Shown piece after piece: positions 44,317 to 55,077 of a stretch of 64,000 nucleotides of DNA. Both the position numbers and the translations under genes were made by a program. Location: NCBI RefSeq assembly GCF_001269925.1, contig NZ_LHVO01000002.1:1-64000 (forward strand). Reading direction: 5' to 3'. How positions within the stretch are numbered: position 1 is the first letter of the stretch; each line of letters opens with the position of its first letter. Source of the DNA: Pseudomonas sp. MIACH (GTDB lineage Bacteria; Pseudomonadota; Gammaproteobacteria; Pseudomonadales; Pseudomonadaceae). Below the pieces are notes generated by a model. That model did no database searches, was not told the origin of the DNA, and saw only the letters and a program-made list of their open reading frames with translations.

Positions 44317-45097
44317 TTTTCTGCTCTACGCCCTGCTGGCAGGCTTGGCTTTGGCACTGGTGGCGGGCCCGCTGGGCTCGTTCGTGGTCTGGCGGCGCAT
44401 GGCGTACTTTGGTGATACGTTGTCCCACGCTGCGCTGCTGGGGGTGGCCCTGGGCTTCCTGCTGGATGTCAGCCCGACCATCGCGGTGACCGTGGGTTGC
44501 CTGCTGCTGGCGGTGCTGCTGGTGACCCTGCAACAGCGCCAACCCCTGGCCTCCGACACGCTGCTCGGCATCCTGGCGCCAAGCACCCTGTCCCTGGGCC
44601 TGGTGGTGCTGAGCTTTATGCATGAAGTGCGTATCGACCTGATGGCCTACCTGTTCGGCGATCTGCTGGCGATCAGCCCCACCGACCTGGCCTGGATCCT
44701 CGGCGGCAGCGCTGCAGTACTGGCGCTGCTGGTGGCCCTGTGGCGCCCGTTGCTGGCAATCACCGTGCACGAAGAGCTGGCAACCGTAGAAGGCCTGCCG
44801 GTGCCTGCCCTGCGCATGGCGCTGATGTTATTGATCGCGGTGGTGATCGCTGTCGCGATGAAGATTGTCGGCGTATTGTTAATCACGTCGCTGCTGATCA
44901 TTCCCGCTGCCGCCGCCCAGCGCCACGCCCGCTCACCGGAGCAGATGGCGATCGGCGCCAGCCTGTTGGGCATGCTTGCAGTGTGCGGGGGCCTGGCGCT
45001 GTCCTGGTTCAAAGACACGCCGGCAGGGCCGTCCATTGTGGTCACGGCCGCCGCCCTGTTTCTGCTGAGTTTTGTCCTGCCCCGTCGAGGGGTGTAG
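44309..45097 (+). CDS. znuB: Zinc ABC transporter permease ZnuB
   Basis: A 262-residue inner-membrane permease with eight or so helices and the ABC-3 family pattern: [26 protein letters not shown] region near residue 20, [17 protein letters not shown], and the C-terminal [19 protein letters not shown]. The ATG at 44309 lies within the end of znuC, giving an eight-base overlap and translational coupling. Together with ZnuA and ZnuC it forms the high-affinity zinc importer. Confidence 0.95.
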   Translation: MADFLLYALLAGLALALVAGPLGSFVVWRRMAYFGDTLSHAALLGVALGFLLDVSPTIAVTVGCLLLAVLLVTLQQRQPLASDTLLGILAPSTLSLGLVVLSFMHEVRIDLMAYLFGDLLAISPTDLAWILGGSAAVLALLVALWRPLLAITVHEELATVEGLPVPALRMALMLLIAVVIAVAMKIVGVLLITSLLIIPAAAAQRHARSPEQMAIGASLLGMLAVCGGLALSWFKDTPAGPSIVVTAAALFLLSFVLPRRGV

Positions 45098-45134
45098 ACT
45101 TGCTCGCTTTTTGCGCAAATAGAGAGTCGCAGGA

Positions 45135-45854
45135 ATGAAGCCGTTCACCTCCCGTTATCTGCTCCTTGCCGCGTTTTCCCTGCTGCTGGGCGCCTGTCAA
45201 AGCACACCGCCCGCCGCCCCCGAGGCCCCGGACGCCCGCGCTGCGGCCATCGCGCAGCTGGAGCAAAACCTGGCCAGCAGTGAGTTGGCCACCGCCGAAG
45301 ACCAACTTGCCAAGCTGCAGGCCCAGTCGCCCAACGACCCGGCACTGGAACCCTACCAACGTCAACTGGCCGAGGCTTACCTGCAGCGCAGCCAGATCGT
45401 GCTGCAAAAAGGTGACGTAAACGCTGCCGCTACCGCGCTGAGCCGTGCCCGCGCGCTGATGCCCAAGGCGCCAGCGCTGACCGGTGGCGTGAACAGCGCC
45501 ATCACCCACGCCCGCAAGGTCGAGTTGGATAAGGCCGAAGAGGCCCTCAAGGCCGCCGAAGCCAAGCCTGCCGCCAAGGTCATCGACCCGGCGGCGCCGA
45601 GCACGACCGTGGCGCTGAACCTCACTGATATCGACGAACTGCGCCATCAACTGGATGCGATCGCCACCGACGTGGTGAATTACCAGTGTGATGTGACGAT
45701 CCAGGCGCCACGCACCCAGGACTACCCGTGGCTGGCCACGTTGCTGGCCAAACGGGTGAAGCGCATTGATTCGGGATATGACCTGAAGATTCACCGGCAG
45801 ATTCTGAAACATATTCCGGCGCAGGTTGTGCTGATTCCGCGCAAGGCGGAATAA
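45135..45854 (+). CDS. TPR-like lipoprotein downstream of znuB
   Basis: A 239-residue lipoprotein with lipobox LLGAC near residue 20, an alanine-rich helical region of TPR-like repeats (AIAQLEQNLASSELATAEDQ; LAEAYLQRSQIVLQKGDVNA), a linker, and a C-terminal domain with VNYQCDVTIQAP and AQVVLIPRK. It corresponds in position to PAO1 PA5502. It is 37 bases after znuB with its own ribosome site, so it may be read with the zinc operon, but no zinc-related motif is visible. Function unknown. Confidence 0.85.
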   Translation: MKPFTSRYLLLAAFSLLLGACQSTPPAAPEAPDARAAAIAQLEQNLASSELATAEDQLAKLQAQSPNDPALEPYQRQLAEAYLQRSQIVLQKGDVNAAATALSRARALMPKAPALTGGVNSAITHARKVELDKAEEALKAAEAKPAAKVIDPAAPSTTVALNLTDIDELRHQLDAIATDVVNYQCDVTIQAPRTQDYPWLATLLAKRVKRIDSGYDLKIHRQILKHIPAQVVLIPRKAE

Positions 45855-45856
45855 AG

Positions 45857-45879
45857 CATCGGGGGCTTGCCCCCCGATG
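45857..45879. repeat. REP-like palindrome / terminator
   Basis: CATCGGGGG and CCCCCGATG pair around a CTTGC-type loop. It is a shortened relative of the REP core and lies three bases after the lipoprotein stop codon between convergent genes, so it may terminate from both sides. Confidence 0.7.
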
Positions 45880-45903
45880 GCGATCTAACAAACAACCAAA
45901 AAA

Positions 45904-48045
45904 TCAGGCCGGAATCGCCTTAGCCTTCGGCTCACGATCCCAAACCCGATGCTGTGCAATCGCGGCAAAAAACGCCTTGAACGCTTTCGCATCCGAGCCA
46001 ACGATCAACCCCGCATCCGCCTCTAGCTTCAGCAGATCCAGCAGTGGCTTCACGTCACTGGCAACTGCAATCGCCTTCAGGTGTTTGTAGGCCTCCAGAA
46101 CGTAATGCAACGCCACACCATCGCCGCTCAGTGCTTTCACCGACTCTTTCCCGCCAGGGATAAACACCGCATCAAACGCAATCGACGGCATGCCTTCCAT
46201 CGACGCATCCACCGGCAGGCTCTTGCCATCTGCCGTCTTCACCGGCGCCGAGGTCGGCCCCAGCAACTTCGCATGAGCACCTTCTGCCTCCAGGGCTTTT
46301 TTCAGCGCATCGATCGCCGCGCCATCCACACCGTTAGCCGCCAGAATCGCGACTTTGCGCGTTTTGATATCACCCGATAGCAGGTTCACCTGGCTCAACG
46401 CCGGCGACTCTTTCAGCGACGTCTTACGCGGCGGCACCGTGCCTTTGGTCGGCGCAGGCAAACCAAGGTTCTGCGCGACACGCTTGGCCAGCTCCAGATC
46501 GATATTGGCCAGAATCTCGTTGACCTGACGCACACGGATAAACTCGCGCTCCACCTTGCCCAACTCGAAGCTGTAGGCCGCGATGATGTGCTCTTTCTCG
46601 TGGTGGCTCATGCTGTGGAAAAACAGCGCGGCTTGCGAGAAGTGGTCGCCAAACGACTCACTGCGCTCACGCACCTTATTGGCGTCGACGCGCTCGTAAT
46701 AGGTCTCGAAACCACCGTCCTGGGCAGCCGGTGGGGTTTCTTTCGGCCAACCGCCATCAATCGAATTCGGCTCGTACGCGGCACGGCCCTTGTCGATCAC
46801 GGTGCGGTGCTGGGCGTCACGCTGACCGTTGTGGAAAGGCACCACAGGTCGGTTGATCGGCAGCTCATGAAAGTTCGGACCACCGAGACGGCTGATCTGT
46901 GTATCCGTGTAGGAAAACAGACGGCCTTGCAGCAAAGGGTCGTTGGTGAAATCAATGCCCGGCACGATATGGCCAGGGCAAAACGCGACCTGCTCGACTT
47001 CGGCAAAGAAGTTATCCGGGTTGCGGTTCAGCACCATCTTGCCCAGCGGCGTGATCGGCACCAGCTCTTCGGGGATGATCTTGGTCGGGTCGAGCAGGTC
47101 AAAGTCGAACTTATGCTCGTCTTCTTCCGCAACGATCTGCACACCCAGCTCCCACTCCGGGTAGTCACCGCTTTCAATCGCTTCCCACAGGTCACGACGG
47201 TGGTAATCGGTATCTTTACCGGCAAGCTTTTGCGCTTCGTCCCACACCAGCGAGCAAGTGCCGACCTTCGGGTGCCAATGGAACTTAACAAAGCTCGACT
47301 TACCTTCGGTATTGATCAAGCGGAAGGTGTGAATGCCAAAACCCTGCATGGCCCGCAGGCTTTTGGGGATGGCACGGTCAGACATCGCCCAGATGACCAT
47401 GTGCGCCGATTCCGGCTGCAACGAAACAAAATCCCAGAACGTATCGTGGGCCGAGCCGCCTGTAGGAATTTCGTTGTGCGGCTCGGGTTTTACCGCATGC
47501 ACGAAGTCGGGAAACTTGATCGCATCCTGAATGAAGAACACCGGCATGTTGTTGCCGACCAGATCGAAGTTGCCTTCATCGGTGAAGAACTTCACCGCGA
47601 AACCGCGCACGTCACGCACCGTATCGCCGGAACCACGTGGGCCCTGCACCGTGGAGAAACGCACGAACACCGGGGTTTTGTGGCCGGGATCGCGCAGGAA
47701 CCCCGCCTTGCTCAGCGCAGAATGGTTTTCATAGGTCTGGAAATAGCCATGGGCGCCGGTGCCCCGTGCATGCACGATGCGCTCGGGGATGCGCTCATGG
47801 TCAAAGTGCGTGATTTTTTCACGCATGATGAAATCTTCCAGCAGCGAGGGGCCGCGGGCACCGACTTTCAAGGTGTTCTGGTTATCGGAAATCTTCACGC
47901 CTTGGTTGGTACGCAGGGCCTGGCCGGTCGCATCGGAACGGAATTCCTCCAGGGCCTGCAGCTTGGCGTTGGTGTTGCCACGGTCCAGGGTATTGGTGCC
48001 CGCGAGCTCACTCTTCGACGGGGTGGCTGGCTTCTTGGTACTCAT
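45904..48045 (-). CDS. katE: Large-subunit catalase HPII
   Basis: A 713-residue clade II catalase: the catalytic histidine in [15 protein letters not shown], the asparagine in [19 protein letters not shown], the proximal haem tyrosine in [13 protein letters not shown], and a C-terminal flavodoxin/DJ-1-like domain (from about residue 560, [18 protein letters not shown]) that marks HPII-type enzymes. It degrades hydrogen peroxide, usually in stationary phase. AAGGAG precedes the ATG. It is divergent from metN over 265 bases. Confidence 0.96.
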   Translation of the reverse strand: MSTKKPATPSKSELAGTNTLDRGNTNAKLQALEEFRSDATGQALRTNQGVKISDNQNTLKVGARGPSLLEDFIMREKITHFDHERIPERIVHARGTGAHGYFQTYENHSALSKAGFLRDPGHKTPVFVRFSTVQGPRGSGDTVRDVRGFAVKFFTDEGNFDLVGNNMPVFFIQDAIKFPDFVHAVKPEPHNEIPTGGSAHDTFWDFVSLQPESAHMVIWAMSDRAIPKSLRAMQGFGIHTFRLINTEGKSSFVKFHWHPKVGTCSLVWDEAQKLAGKDTDYHRRDLWEAIESGDYPEWELGVQIVAEEDEHKFDFDLLDPTKIIPEELVPITPLGKMVLNRNPDNFFAEVEQVAFCPGHIVPGIDFTNDPLLQGRLFSYTDTQISRLGGPNFHELPINRPVVPFHNGQRDAQHRTVIDKGRAAYEPNSIDGGWPKETPPAAQDGGFETYYERVDANKVRERSESFGDHFSQAALFFHSMSHHEKEHIIAAYSFELGKVEREFIRVRQVNEILANIDLELAKRVAQNLGLPAPTKGTVPPRKTSLKESPALSQVNLLSGDIKTRKVAILAANGVDGAAIDALKKALEAEGAHAKLLGPTSAPVKTADGKSLPVDASMEGMPSIAFDAVFIPGGKESVKALSGDGVALHYVLEAYKHLKAIAVASDVKPLLDLLKLEADAGLIVGSDAKAFKAFFAAIAQHRVWDREPKAKAIPA

Positions 48046-48310
48046 CAGTCAAAACTCCTTATTCAAAGTGGCCAGAGCGGTCCCCGGCTCGTTTGAGCAA
48101 AACCCCAGGCACGGCACCTGGGAAATCGAGTTGCTTAAGTAGTGACTGACACGGTTTTGCACCGTTCCTTTTTTGTGACCTTTGATCGCGTTATTGCCAA
48201 ATCACTGGTTGAATGCGAAATAAATGCTAAGAAACGCTATACGGACAGGCTAAAATGCGCGCCCGGCTAACCGCTGATCCCTTTTCAATGCGCCCCACAA
48301 GGTTCGCTAC

Positions 48311-49318
48311 GTGATCGAGTTTCAAAACGTCCATAAAACCTACCGCGTCGCCGGTAAGGATATTCCCGCACTGCACCCGACCAGCCTGCGCGTCGAAAAC
48401 GGCCAGGTATTTGGCCTGATCGGCCACTCGGGTGCCGGTAAAAGCACGCTGCTGCGCCTGATCAACCGCCTGGAAGAGCCCAGCGGCGGCCAGATCACGG
48501 TGGACGGCGAAGAAGTCACCGCCCTGGACGCCAACGGCCTGCGCCGTTTCCGTCAGCAGGTCGGGATGATCTTCCAGCACTTCAACCTCCTGGCTTCCAA
48601 GACCGTTGCCGACAACGTGGCCCTGCCACTGACCCTGGCCGGCGAATTGTCGCGCAAGGACATCGACCAACGTGTCGCCGAGCTACTCGCCCGCGTCGGC
48701 CTGTCGGACCACGCCAAGAAGTACCCGGCGCAGTTGTCTGGCGGCCAGAAGCAGCGCGTCGGCATCGCCCGCGCCCTGGCGACCAAGCCAAAGATCCTGC
48801 TGTGCGACGAAGCCACCAGCGCCCTCGACCCGCAAACCACCGCCTCGGTCCTGCAATTGCTGGCCGAGATCAACCGCGAGCTGAAGCTGACCATCGTGCT
48901 GATCACCCATGAAATGGATGTGATCCGCCGCGTATGCGACCAGGTCGCTGTGATGGATGCCGGTGTGATCGTCGAGCAAGGCTCGGTGGCTGACGTGTTC
49001 CTGCACCCCAAGCACCCGACCACCAAGCGTTTTGTGCAGGAAGCCGAGCAGGTCGATGAAGGCGAGCAGCGTGATGACTTCGCCCATGTACCGGGTCGCA
49101 TCGTGCGTCTGACGTTCCAGGGTGAAGCGACCTACGCGCCACTGCTGGGCACTGTCGCCCGCGAAACGGGGGTGGACTACAGCATCCTCGCCGGCCGCAT
49201 CGACCGCATCAAAGACATCCCCTACGGGCAATTGACCCTGGCGGTCACCGGCGGTGACATGGAAGCGGCCTTTGCCCGCTTCACCGCCGCAGACGTCCAC
49301 ATGGAGGTGCTGCGCTAA
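48311..49318 (+). CDS. metN: Methionine ABC transporter ATP-binding protein MetN
   Basis: A 335-residue ATPase with Walker [16 protein letters not shown], signature [15 protein letters not shown], Walker [14 protein letters not shown], and a C-terminal NIL/ACT-like domain (from about residue 260, [16 protein letters not shown]) that senses methionine in this family. The start is a GTG at 48311, preceded by AAGG. Its stop overlaps the metI ATG (TAATG). It is a second pseudomonad metNIQ locus or the main one; which cannot be judged from this window. Confidence 0.95.
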   Translation: MIEFQNVHKTYRVAGKDIPALHPTSLRVENGQVFGLIGHSGAGKSTLLRLINRLEEPSGGQITVDGEEVTALDANGLRRFRQQVGMIFQHFNLLASKTVADNVALPLTLAGELSRKDIDQRVAELLARVGLSDHAKKYPAQLSGGQKQRVGIARALATKPKILLCDEATSALDPQTTASVLQLLAEINRELKLTIVLITHEMDVIRRVCDQVAVMDAGVIVEQGSVADVFLHPKHPTTKRFVQEAEQVDEGEQRDDFAHVPGRIVRLTFQGEATYAPLLGTVARETGVDYSILAGRIDRIKDIPYGQLTLAVTGGDMEAAFARFTAADVHMEVLR

Positions 49319-49992
49319 TGGACGTTCTCTTGAGTTTCTTCGCCAATATCGACTGGTCGGAAATCTGGCTCGCCACCGGCGACACCATGATCATGCTGTT
49401 CGGTTCGCTGTTCTTCACCGTGGTACTGGGCCTGCCCTTGGGCGTACTGCTGTTCCTGACCAGCCCGCGCCAGCTGTTTGAGCAAAAAGGCCTGTATGCG
49501 CTGCTGTCACTGATCGTGAATATCCTGCGCTCGCTGCCGTTCATCATCCTGTTGATCGTAATGATCCCGTTCACCGTGCTGATCACCGGCACCTCGCTGG
49601 GCGTAGCGGGGGCGATCCCGCCGCTGGTGGTGGGTGCCACGCCATTCTTCGCGCGCCTGGTGGAAACCGCCTTGCGTGAAGTGGACCGCGGCATCATCGA
49701 AGCCACCCAGTCCATGGGCGCCAGCACCCGCCAGATCATCATCAATGCGCTGCTGCCCGAAGCACGCCCTGGCATCTTCGCGGCGATCACGGTGACGGCG
49801 ATTACACTGGTGTCCTACACGGCCATGGCCGGTGTCGTCGGTGCCGGCGGCCTGGGTGACTTGGCGATCCGTTTCGGTTACCAGCGTTTCCAGACCGATG
49901 TGATGGTAGTCACTGTGGTGATGCTGTTGATCCTGGTGCAAATTCTGCAAACCGTCGGCGACAAGCTGGTGGTGCATTTTTCTCGAAAATAA
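49318..49992 (+). CDS. metI: Methionine ABC transporter permease MetI
   Basis: A 224-residue permease with five helices and the EAA loop EATQSMGASTRQIIINALLP, followed by AITLVSYTAMAGVVGAGGLG, characteristic of the D-methionine permease family. It is translationally coupled to metN and followed by metQ after about 50 bases. Confidence 0.95.
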   Translation: MDVLLSFFANIDWSEIWLATGDTMIMLFGSLFFTVVLGLPLGVLLFLTSPRQLFEQKGLYALLSLIVNILRSLPFIILLIVMIPFTVLITGTSLGVAGAIPPLVVGATPFFARLVETALREVDRGIIEATQSMGASTRQIIINALLPEARPGIFAAITVTAITLVSYTAMAGVVGAGGLGDLAIRFGYQRFQTDVMVVTVVMLLILVQILQTVGDKLVVHFSRK

Positions 49993-50043
49993 CGGCCATT
50001 GCCGGTCAAAAGCCGGCACATGCCCGAACAAGGAGCTTGTTGG

Positions 50044-50817
50044 ATGAAAAAACTACTGGTTGCTTTCGCCGCCGTTGCCGCGTTTTCCGCCCACGCCGCC
50101 GACACCCTGAAAGTCGCAGCCTCGCCGGTGCCCCACGCGGAAATCCTGGAATTCGTGAAGCCTGCCCTCGCTAAAGAAGGCGTGGACCTGCAAGTCAAAG
50201 TGTTCACTGACTACGTCCAGCCCAACGTCCAAGTAGCGGAAAAGCGCCTGGACGCGAACTTCTTCCAGCACCAGCCATACCTGGATGAGTTCAACAAGGC
50301 CAAGGGCACTCACCTGGTGAGCGTCGGCGCTGTGCACCTGGAGCCCCTGGGCGCTTACTCCAGCAAGTACAAAAAACTGGAAGACCTGCCTGACGGTGCC
50401 AACGTGGTGATCCCGAACGACGCCACCAACGGCGGCCGCGCGCTGTTACTGCTGGCCAAGCACAACCTGATCACCCTGAAGGACCCGACCAACATCCTGT
50501 CGACCATCAAGGACATCACCGAAAACCCGAAAAACCTGAAGTTCCGCGAACTCGAAGCCGCCACCCTGCCGCGCGTGCTGACCCAGGTCGACCTGGCGCT
50601 GATCAACACCAACTACGCCCTGGAAGCCAAGCTGGACCCGTCCAAGGACGCCCTGGTGATCGAAGGCAATGACTCGCCTTACGTGAACATCCTGGTGAGC
50701 CGCGAAGACAACAAGGATTCGGACGCGATGAAAAAGCTGATTGCAGCCCTGCACACCCCTGAGGTGAAGCAATTCATCCAAGAGAAGTACAAAGGCGCGA
50801 TCCTGCCGGCGTTCTGA
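50044..50817 (+). CDS. metQ: Methionine-binding protein MetQ
   Basis: A 257-residue NlpA-family substrate-binding protein: signal peptide ending at AHAA, then LKVAASPVPHAEILEFVKPA, NFFQHQPYLDEFN and VVIPNDATNGGRALLLL. The signal cleavage looks like a normal Sec site and not a lipobox, so the protein is probably soluble in the periplasm. The ATG at 50044 follows AAGGAG. It delivers methionine to MetNI. A compact REP palindrome follows. Confidence 0.94.
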   Translation: MKKLLVAFAAVAAFSAHAADTLKVAASPVPHAEILEFVKPALAKEGVDLQVKVFTDYVQPNVQVAEKRLDANFFQHQPYLDEFNKAKGTHLVSVGAVHLEPLGAYSSKYKKLEDLPDGANVVIPNDATNGGRALLLLAKHNLITLKDPTNILSTIKDITENPKNLKFRELEAATLPRVLTQVDLALINTNYALEAKLDPSKDALVIEGNDSPYVNILVSREDNKDSDAMKKLIAALHTPEVKQFIQEKYKGAILPAF

Positions 50818-50852
50818 TCCGACTCGGTCTCCAACACTCTGGAGATCAAAAA

Positions 50853-50882
50853 ATGTGGGAGGGGGCTTGCCCCCTCCCACAT
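50853..50882. repeat. Compact palindromic REP doublet
   Basis: ATGTGGGAGGGGG and CCCCCTCCCACAT form a 13-bp inverted repeat with only a few bases between, a collapsed form of the REP pairs seen elsewhere. It sits between convergent metQ and sco and probably ends both transcripts. Confidence 0.85.
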
Positions 50883-50899
50883 GTGTTGTGTGCTGACTG

Positions 50900-51535
50900 T
50901 TACTTGCGCTGTAACAACCCTGGCAGTTGCGCCACCAGCTTCTGGTTGTTCAGCGGCGCACGGATAAACCCACGCTGGGTACCATCCGGGCCGATCAGCG
51001 CGAGGTTGCCGCTGTGGTCGACGGTGTAGTTGGGCTTGCTGGTGTCTGCCGGGATGAACGGGATGCTCACGGCATTCGAGACCTTCTGCACGTCGCCCAC
51101 ATTCGCACCGGTAAGGCCTTGGAACTGCGGGTCGAAGTAACCCAGGTACTGCTTGAGCTGAGTCGGGGTGTCGCGGTTCGGGTCGACGCTGACCAGGATC
51201 ACCTGAAACTTATCCACAGCCTCTTTAGGCAACTCGCTCTTGATCTGGCGCAGTTGGGCGAGGGTGGTCGGGCAGATGTCAGGGCAGAAGGTGTAGCCGA
51301 AGAACAGCAGGCTCCATTTGCCTTGCAACTCGTTGACCAGCACCGGCTGGCCGTCCTGGTTGGTCATGCTCACCGGCGGCAGCTGACGGCTTTGCGGCAG
51401 CAGGATGATGCCGGCGTCGATCAGCGCAGTGGGGTCGCCCTGGCCCTTGCCCGACAGCACTTTATTAACGGTCAGGCCCATGATCAACGCGACAATGGCC
51501 ACCAGGATAAAGACGGTTTTTTGAGTTCGAGTCAT
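50900..51535 (-). CDS. Sco1/SenC copper chaperone for cytochrome oxidase
   Basis: A 211-residue thioredoxin-fold protein with one N-terminal membrane anchor ([17 protein letters not shown]) and the copper motif [13 protein letters not shown], with the distal histidine in [16 protein letters not shown]. Sco proteins insert copper into the CuA site of subunit II. The start overlaps the ctaB stop by four bases (ATGA), making it the last gene of the haem A/assembly unit. Confidence 0.94.
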   Translation of the reverse strand: MTRTQKTVFILVAIVALIMGLTVNKVLSGKGQGDPTALIDAGIILLPQSRQLPPVSMTNQDGQPVLVNELQGKWSLLFFGYTFCPDICPTTLAQLRQIKSELPKEAVDKFQVILVSVDPNRDTPTQLKQYLGYFDPQFQGLTGANVGDVQKVSNAVSIPFIPADTSKPNYTVDHSGNLALIGPDGTQRGFIRAPLNNQKLVAQLPGLLQRK

Positions 51536-52431
51536 AGGTTCAACAGTAAGTAGTGGTCTACGAGCAGGGCGATAAACAGCAGGAACAAGTACCAGATAGA
51601 GTACTTGAAGGTGTTGATCGCCGCGTGCGGCTGAGCGCCACGGTACAGCACCCAGGCCCATTGCAGAAAGCGTGCACCCAACAACAGCGCGCACGCCAGG
51701 TACAGCGGGCCGCTCATGTGGATCACGTAGGGCATCAGGCTCACCGCCAACAGCGCGAAGGTATAGAGCAGGATATGCACCTTGGTGTAGTGCTCGCCGT
51801 GGGTGACCGGCAGCATCGGGATGTCGGCCTTGGCGTATTCCTCCTTGCGGTGGATGGCCAGGGCCCAGAAGTGCGGCGGGGTCCAGGCGAAGATGATCAG
51901 CACCAGAAGCAGCGGCTCCGCGCTGACATGCCCCGTGACAGCAACCCACCCCAATAGCGGCGGCGCCGCGCCGGCCAGGCCACCGATCACAATATTCTGC
52001 GGTGTCGCGCGCTTGAGAAAACCGGTGTAGATCACCGCGTACCCCAGCAATGAAGCCAGCGTCAGCCATGCCGCCAAAGGATTGGTGAACGCCAGCAGCA
52101 AGGCCAGACCCGCCACAGCCAGAAACAACGCAAAGGCCAATGCCGCGACAGGCGAAACGCGCCCCTGCGCCAACGGTCGCTTATGGGTGCGCGCCATCAC
52201 CGAATCAATCCGCCGATCCACCACATGGTTGACCACCGCCGCGCCGCCCGCACACAGGGCAATGCCCAGATTGCCGAACACCAGCACCGTCCACGGCACG
52301 CCTGCACGCGTGGCGAGGAACATGCCCACCAGGGAGGTGATGAGCATCAACACCACCACTTTCGGCTTGGTCAGCTCCAGGTAATCGCGCCAGATCGCCT
52401 GGCCCTGACGCGCGCCGATCAAGGTCGCCAT
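51532..52431 (-). CDS. ctaB: Protohaem IX farnesyltransferase (haem O synthase)
   Basis: A 299-residue UbiA-superfamily prenyltransferase with about nine helices: [18 protein letters not shown], the Asp-rich motif [20 protein letters not shown], and a second region [21 protein letters not shown]. It adds a farnesyl group to haem B. It overlaps the end of ctaA by 13 bases. This is the copy dedicated to the aa3 oxidase, as opposed to the CyoE copy of a quinol oxidase operon. Confidence 0.94.
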   Translation of the reverse strand: MATLIGARQGQAIWRDYLELTKPKVVVLMLITSLVGMFLATRAGVPWTVLVFGNLGIALCAGGAAVVNHVVDRRIDSVMARTHKRPLAQGRVSPVAALAFALFLAVAGLALLLAFTNPLAAWLTLASLLGYAVIYTGFLKRATPQNIVIGGLAGAAPPLLGWVAVTGHVSAEPLLLVLIIFAWTPPHFWALAIHRKEEYAKADIPMLPVTHGEHYTKVHILLYTFALLAVSLMPYVIHMSGPLYLACALLLGARFLQWAWVLYRGAQPHAAINTFKYSIWYLFLLFIALLVDHYLLLNL

Positions 52432-53498
52432 GGCATCTCTCCTTTAAGGGTGATGAGGCCGGATACGTGTTTGCGCGGGCTGAACCGCCAGCCGAAGAGC
52501 AGTTGATCACGCACCCGGACCAGACTGGTGCGCGCGTGATAATTGACCAGCACCAGCGTCAGCAGCAGCGCAGCGCCACCGGCGTTATGGCCGACCGCCA
52601 CCGGCAGCGGCAGGCCGAAATACACATTACTCAGGCCCAGGCTGACTTGCGCGGCCAAGGCGATCAACAGCAGGCCCGCAAGCCGCGTCATGCCCACGGC
52701 GCGCAACTGCCAGGCCAGGCCGAGCAGCACCAGGGTGACCAGCACTGCACCCACGCGGTGGGTCACGTGGATGGCGGTGCGCGCTTCACTGTCGAGCTGG
52801 CCGCCGAGGTAATTCGGCCCGATATGCTGAGTCAGGTGAAAGCCATTGGCAAAGTCAGCCGCCGGCCACCACGCGCCATGGCAGGTTGGCAGGTCGACGC
52901 AGGCCACGGCCGCGTAGTTGGAGCTCACCCAGCCGCCCAACGCGATTTGCCCGATCACCAGCACCAGTCCCGCCGTCGCCCAATATTGCAGACGCTTGGG
53001 CACGATCAACGCGGGCAGCACGCCGGACATGCGCAAGGTCAGCAAAAACAGCAGGCTCAAGGTCGCAAAGCCGCCCAGTAGATGGCCCGTCACGACCTGC
53101 GGCCAGAGCTTCAACGTTACCGTCCACATGCCAAATGCCGCCTGGGCAAACACCACTGCCAACACAAACAACGGCAACTTCACCGGTTGGCCCGGGTCAC
53201 GGCGATGGCTCCACGAACGCGCCGCCAATAGCACAATCAACAGGCCCAGGGTGCCGGCGAAATAGCGATGAGTCATCTCGGCCCATCCCTTGTCGGCCTC
53301 CACCGGCGTATCGGGGAAATGCAATTCGGCATGGGCCAGTTGGGCCTCGCTTTGCGGCACGCTGATAAACCCATAGCAGCCCGGCCAATCCGGACAGCCC
53401 AGGCCGGCGTGGGTCAGGCGGGTATAGGCGCCGAGCAGCACGACAATCAGCGCAAGCAAGGTGGCAAATAACGCGAGGCGAAATCCAGGTTTGGCCAT
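52419..53498 (-). CDS. ctaA: Haem A synthase (COX15/CtaA)
   Basis: A 359-residue membrane protein with eight helices, conserved histidines and the extracellular cysteine pairs: [15 protein letters not shown] near residue 27 and [17 protein letters not shown] mid-protein, plus [13 protein letters not shown] and [17 protein letters not shown] haem-ligand motifs. It oxidises haem O to haem A for the aa3 oxidase. It follows a small membrane protein by ten bases and overlaps ctaB. Confidence 0.94.
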   Translation of the reverse strand: MAKPGFRLALFATLLALIVVLLGAYTRLTHAGLGCPDWPGCYGFISVPQSEAQLAHAELHFPDTPVEADKGWAEMTHRYFAGTLGLLIVLLAARSWSHRRDPGQPVKLPLFVLAVVFAQAAFGMWTVTLKLWPQVVTGHLLGGFATLSLLFLLTLRMSGVLPALIVPKRLQYWATAGLVLVIGQIALGGWVSSNYAAVACVDLPTCHGAWWPAADFANGFHLTQHIGPNYLGGQLDSEARTAIHVTHRVGAVLVTLVLLGLAWQLRAVGMTRLAGLLLIALAAQVSLGLSNVYFGLPLPVAVGHNAGGAALLLTLVLVNYHARTSLVRVRDQLLFGWRFSPRKHVSGLITLKGEMPWRP

Positions 53499-53508
53499 GA
53501 CGATGCCC

Positions 53509-54093
53509 TTATCCGATGTTCGACAGTTTCAGCAGGTGGCGCAGATCATTGAGCAAGTCCTTGCCCTTGACCTTGGTGTCGTAGCGCAGCACCAGGTTGC
53601 CGTGGGGATCGACGATCCACAGCTGCGCCTCGCCCGGCGCAACGGCGTTTTTGGTGAAGGTCGAGAGGTCCAGCGAGTAGCGCTGCAATTGCGGGTATTC
53701 GACCTTCAACTTGGCGTCATAGTCGGCACCGACCGGTTGCGCACTGGCCAGGGCATGGCTGGCGCGCGAGGCGTCGCGCCCCAGGCCGATCTGCAATTGG
53801 CGTGCGAGGTACACCAGTTGCTGGCAATCCGCAGCGCACGCCGTGGGGGCGGTGACCAGCAACTGCCAGCGCTGTTCGTCGGCCTGCACGCCGATATCGG
53901 CGCGGGTCTGACCGTTGCCGATCAGTTCGCCGTGGTAGCTGCGGCTGTCCGGCACCCAGAACTGCAGTTTGTACATGAAGGTGGCCAGCGCCATCGGGCC
54001 GATCACCATCAGCAGGATCAGCAGCAACTGCCAGCGGCCTTTACGCCGATCGGGCATCTCAGACATGTTGAGTGGATTCATGGCCGCTCCCAT
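53509..54093 (-). CDS. Membrane-anchored protein of the cox cluster (PA0111-like)
   Basis: A 194-residue protein with one membrane helix (QLLLILLMVIGPMALATFMY) and a periplasmic domain ending in LWIVDPHGNLVLRYD, which resembles the C-terminal part of Sco/thioredoxin-fold assembly proteins, and a CAADCQQL pair of cysteines. It always lies between SURF1 and ctaA in pseudomonads. The ATG at 54093 has a perfect AAAGGAG site and lies inside the end of the SURF1 gene (35-base overlap). It likely assists oxidase assembly; the exact role is unknown. Confidence 0.85.
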   Translation of the reverse strand: MGAAMNPLNMSEMPDRRKGRWQLLLILLMVIGPMALATFMYKLQFWVPDSRSYHGELIGNGQTRADIGVQADEQRWQLLVTAPTACAADCQQLVYLARQLQIGLGRDASRASHALASAQPVGADYDAKLKVEYPQLQRYSLDLSTFTKNAVAPGEAQLWIVDPHGNLVLRYDTKVKGKDLLNDLRHLLKLSNIG

Positions 54094-54823
54094 GGTGCTT
54101 CTCCTTTGTGTTGTGCCATCCGAGGTAGAGGTAAAGCGCCAGCAGCGCCAACGCCATGGCAAACCATTGCACTGCATAGGCCAGGTGTTTTTCCGGGCCC
54201 ATGGCAACGATGGGCCAGGTGGTTTCGTACATTGCAGGGCCGGCTTCGGCACGCAGCTCGTAGGCAAAACCGCGGCGGCCCAGCTCAGCCCAGAGTGCGG
54301 CGGGGTGCAGCGCGGTCAATAAACGCGGCCACTGCGCAGTCGCAGGGTCCGCATGCAACTGGAAGGTTTCGCCGGGCGCGACGTACACCCAGGCGTCAAT
54401 ATTCAGCAGTTGTTCAGGGGTGCTGAAGGCGGGTGGAGTACGCCGGTCCGGCCAGGGCAGCCAGCCGCGATTGAGCAACAGCCACAGGCCGCTGGCCTGG
54501 TCATGAAAGGGTTGCAGCAACTCGACACCGGCCTTGCCGTCACGCATGCGGTTATCCAGCAATACGCTGTGCTCGGCATCTAATTGCCCGCGCAGATGCA
54601 CGCGGCGAAAGGCAGGGTCCGCCATGTCACCGAGCTGCACACTGCTGATCGGCTCAGCCACGCGGCGTTCGGCATAACTGTCCACCAGCAACTGCTTCTC
54701 ATGGCCGCGCGACAGTTGCCAGAAACCCAAGCCCACCATCAACGGCAGCAGAATCATCACCACTAAGGTCGGTGCGATACCTGGACGAAAGCGTTTCATG
54801 GCGCTGGCTATACTTGTTTTCAT
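54059..54823 (-). CDS. SURF1 family oxidase assembly protein
   Basis: A 254-residue protein with membrane helices at both ends (LVVMILLPLMVGLGFWQLSRG; YAVQWFAMALALLALYLYLGW) and the SURF1 core: RRVHLRGQLDAEHSVLLDNR, LLLNRGWLPWPD and GPEKHLAYAVQWF. SURF1 aids haem A insertion into subunit I. The start is uncertain: ATG at 54823 or 54799 (MKRFRPGIAPTL, the usual family start). The first leaves only 44 bases to the divergent DUF2909 gene. Confidence 0.9.
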   Translation of the reverse strand: MKTSIASAMKRFRPGIAPTLVVMILLPLMVGLGFWQLSRGHEKQLLVDSYAERRVAEPISSVQLGDMADPAFRRVHLRGQLDAEHSVLLDNRMRDGKAGVELLQPFHDQASGLWLLLNRGWLPWPDRRTPPAFSTPEQLLNIDAWVYVAPGETFQLHADPATAQWPRLLTALHPAALWAELGRRGFAYELRAEAGPAMYETTWPIVAMGPEKHLAYAVQWFAMALALLALYLYLGWHNTKEKHHGSGHESTQHV

Positions 54824-54867
54824 TGCCCGCCCATCCCTCAATGCCCACCCAAGCCAGGAACCAGACC

Positions 54868-55071
54868 ATGCTCAAAGCAGCCATTGCCCTGATGCTGATC
54901 GCGACCGTCGTGAGCCTGTTCAGTGGCTTGTTCTTTCTGGTCAAGGACGAGGGCCACTCCAACCGCCTCGTCACTGCCTTGACCGTGCGTGTCGTACTGG
55001 CCGTGATCACCGTGGCCTTGATCGCCTGGGGCTTTTTCAGCGGCCAGTTGGTGTCTCACGCGCCGTGGTAA
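54868..55071 (+). CDS. Twin-transmembrane DUF2909 protein
   Basis: A 67-residue protein with two helices (AIALMLIATVVSLFSGLFFLV and VVLAVITVALIAWGFF) and a charged loop (KDEGHSNRLVTALTVR). It is the DUF2909 family, found within cox clusters of gammaproteobacteria. The ATG at 54868 follows CAGGAACC; the frame is open upstream but overlaps the SURF1 start. It is the only plus-strand gene in this cluster and ends six bases from the end of ctaE. Function unknown; a role in oxidase assembly is likely from context. Confidence 0.88.
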   Translation: MLKAAIALMLIATVVSLFSGLFFLVKDEGHSNRLVTALTVRVVLAVITVALIAWGFFSGQLVSHAPW

Positions 55072-55077
55072 ATCACC

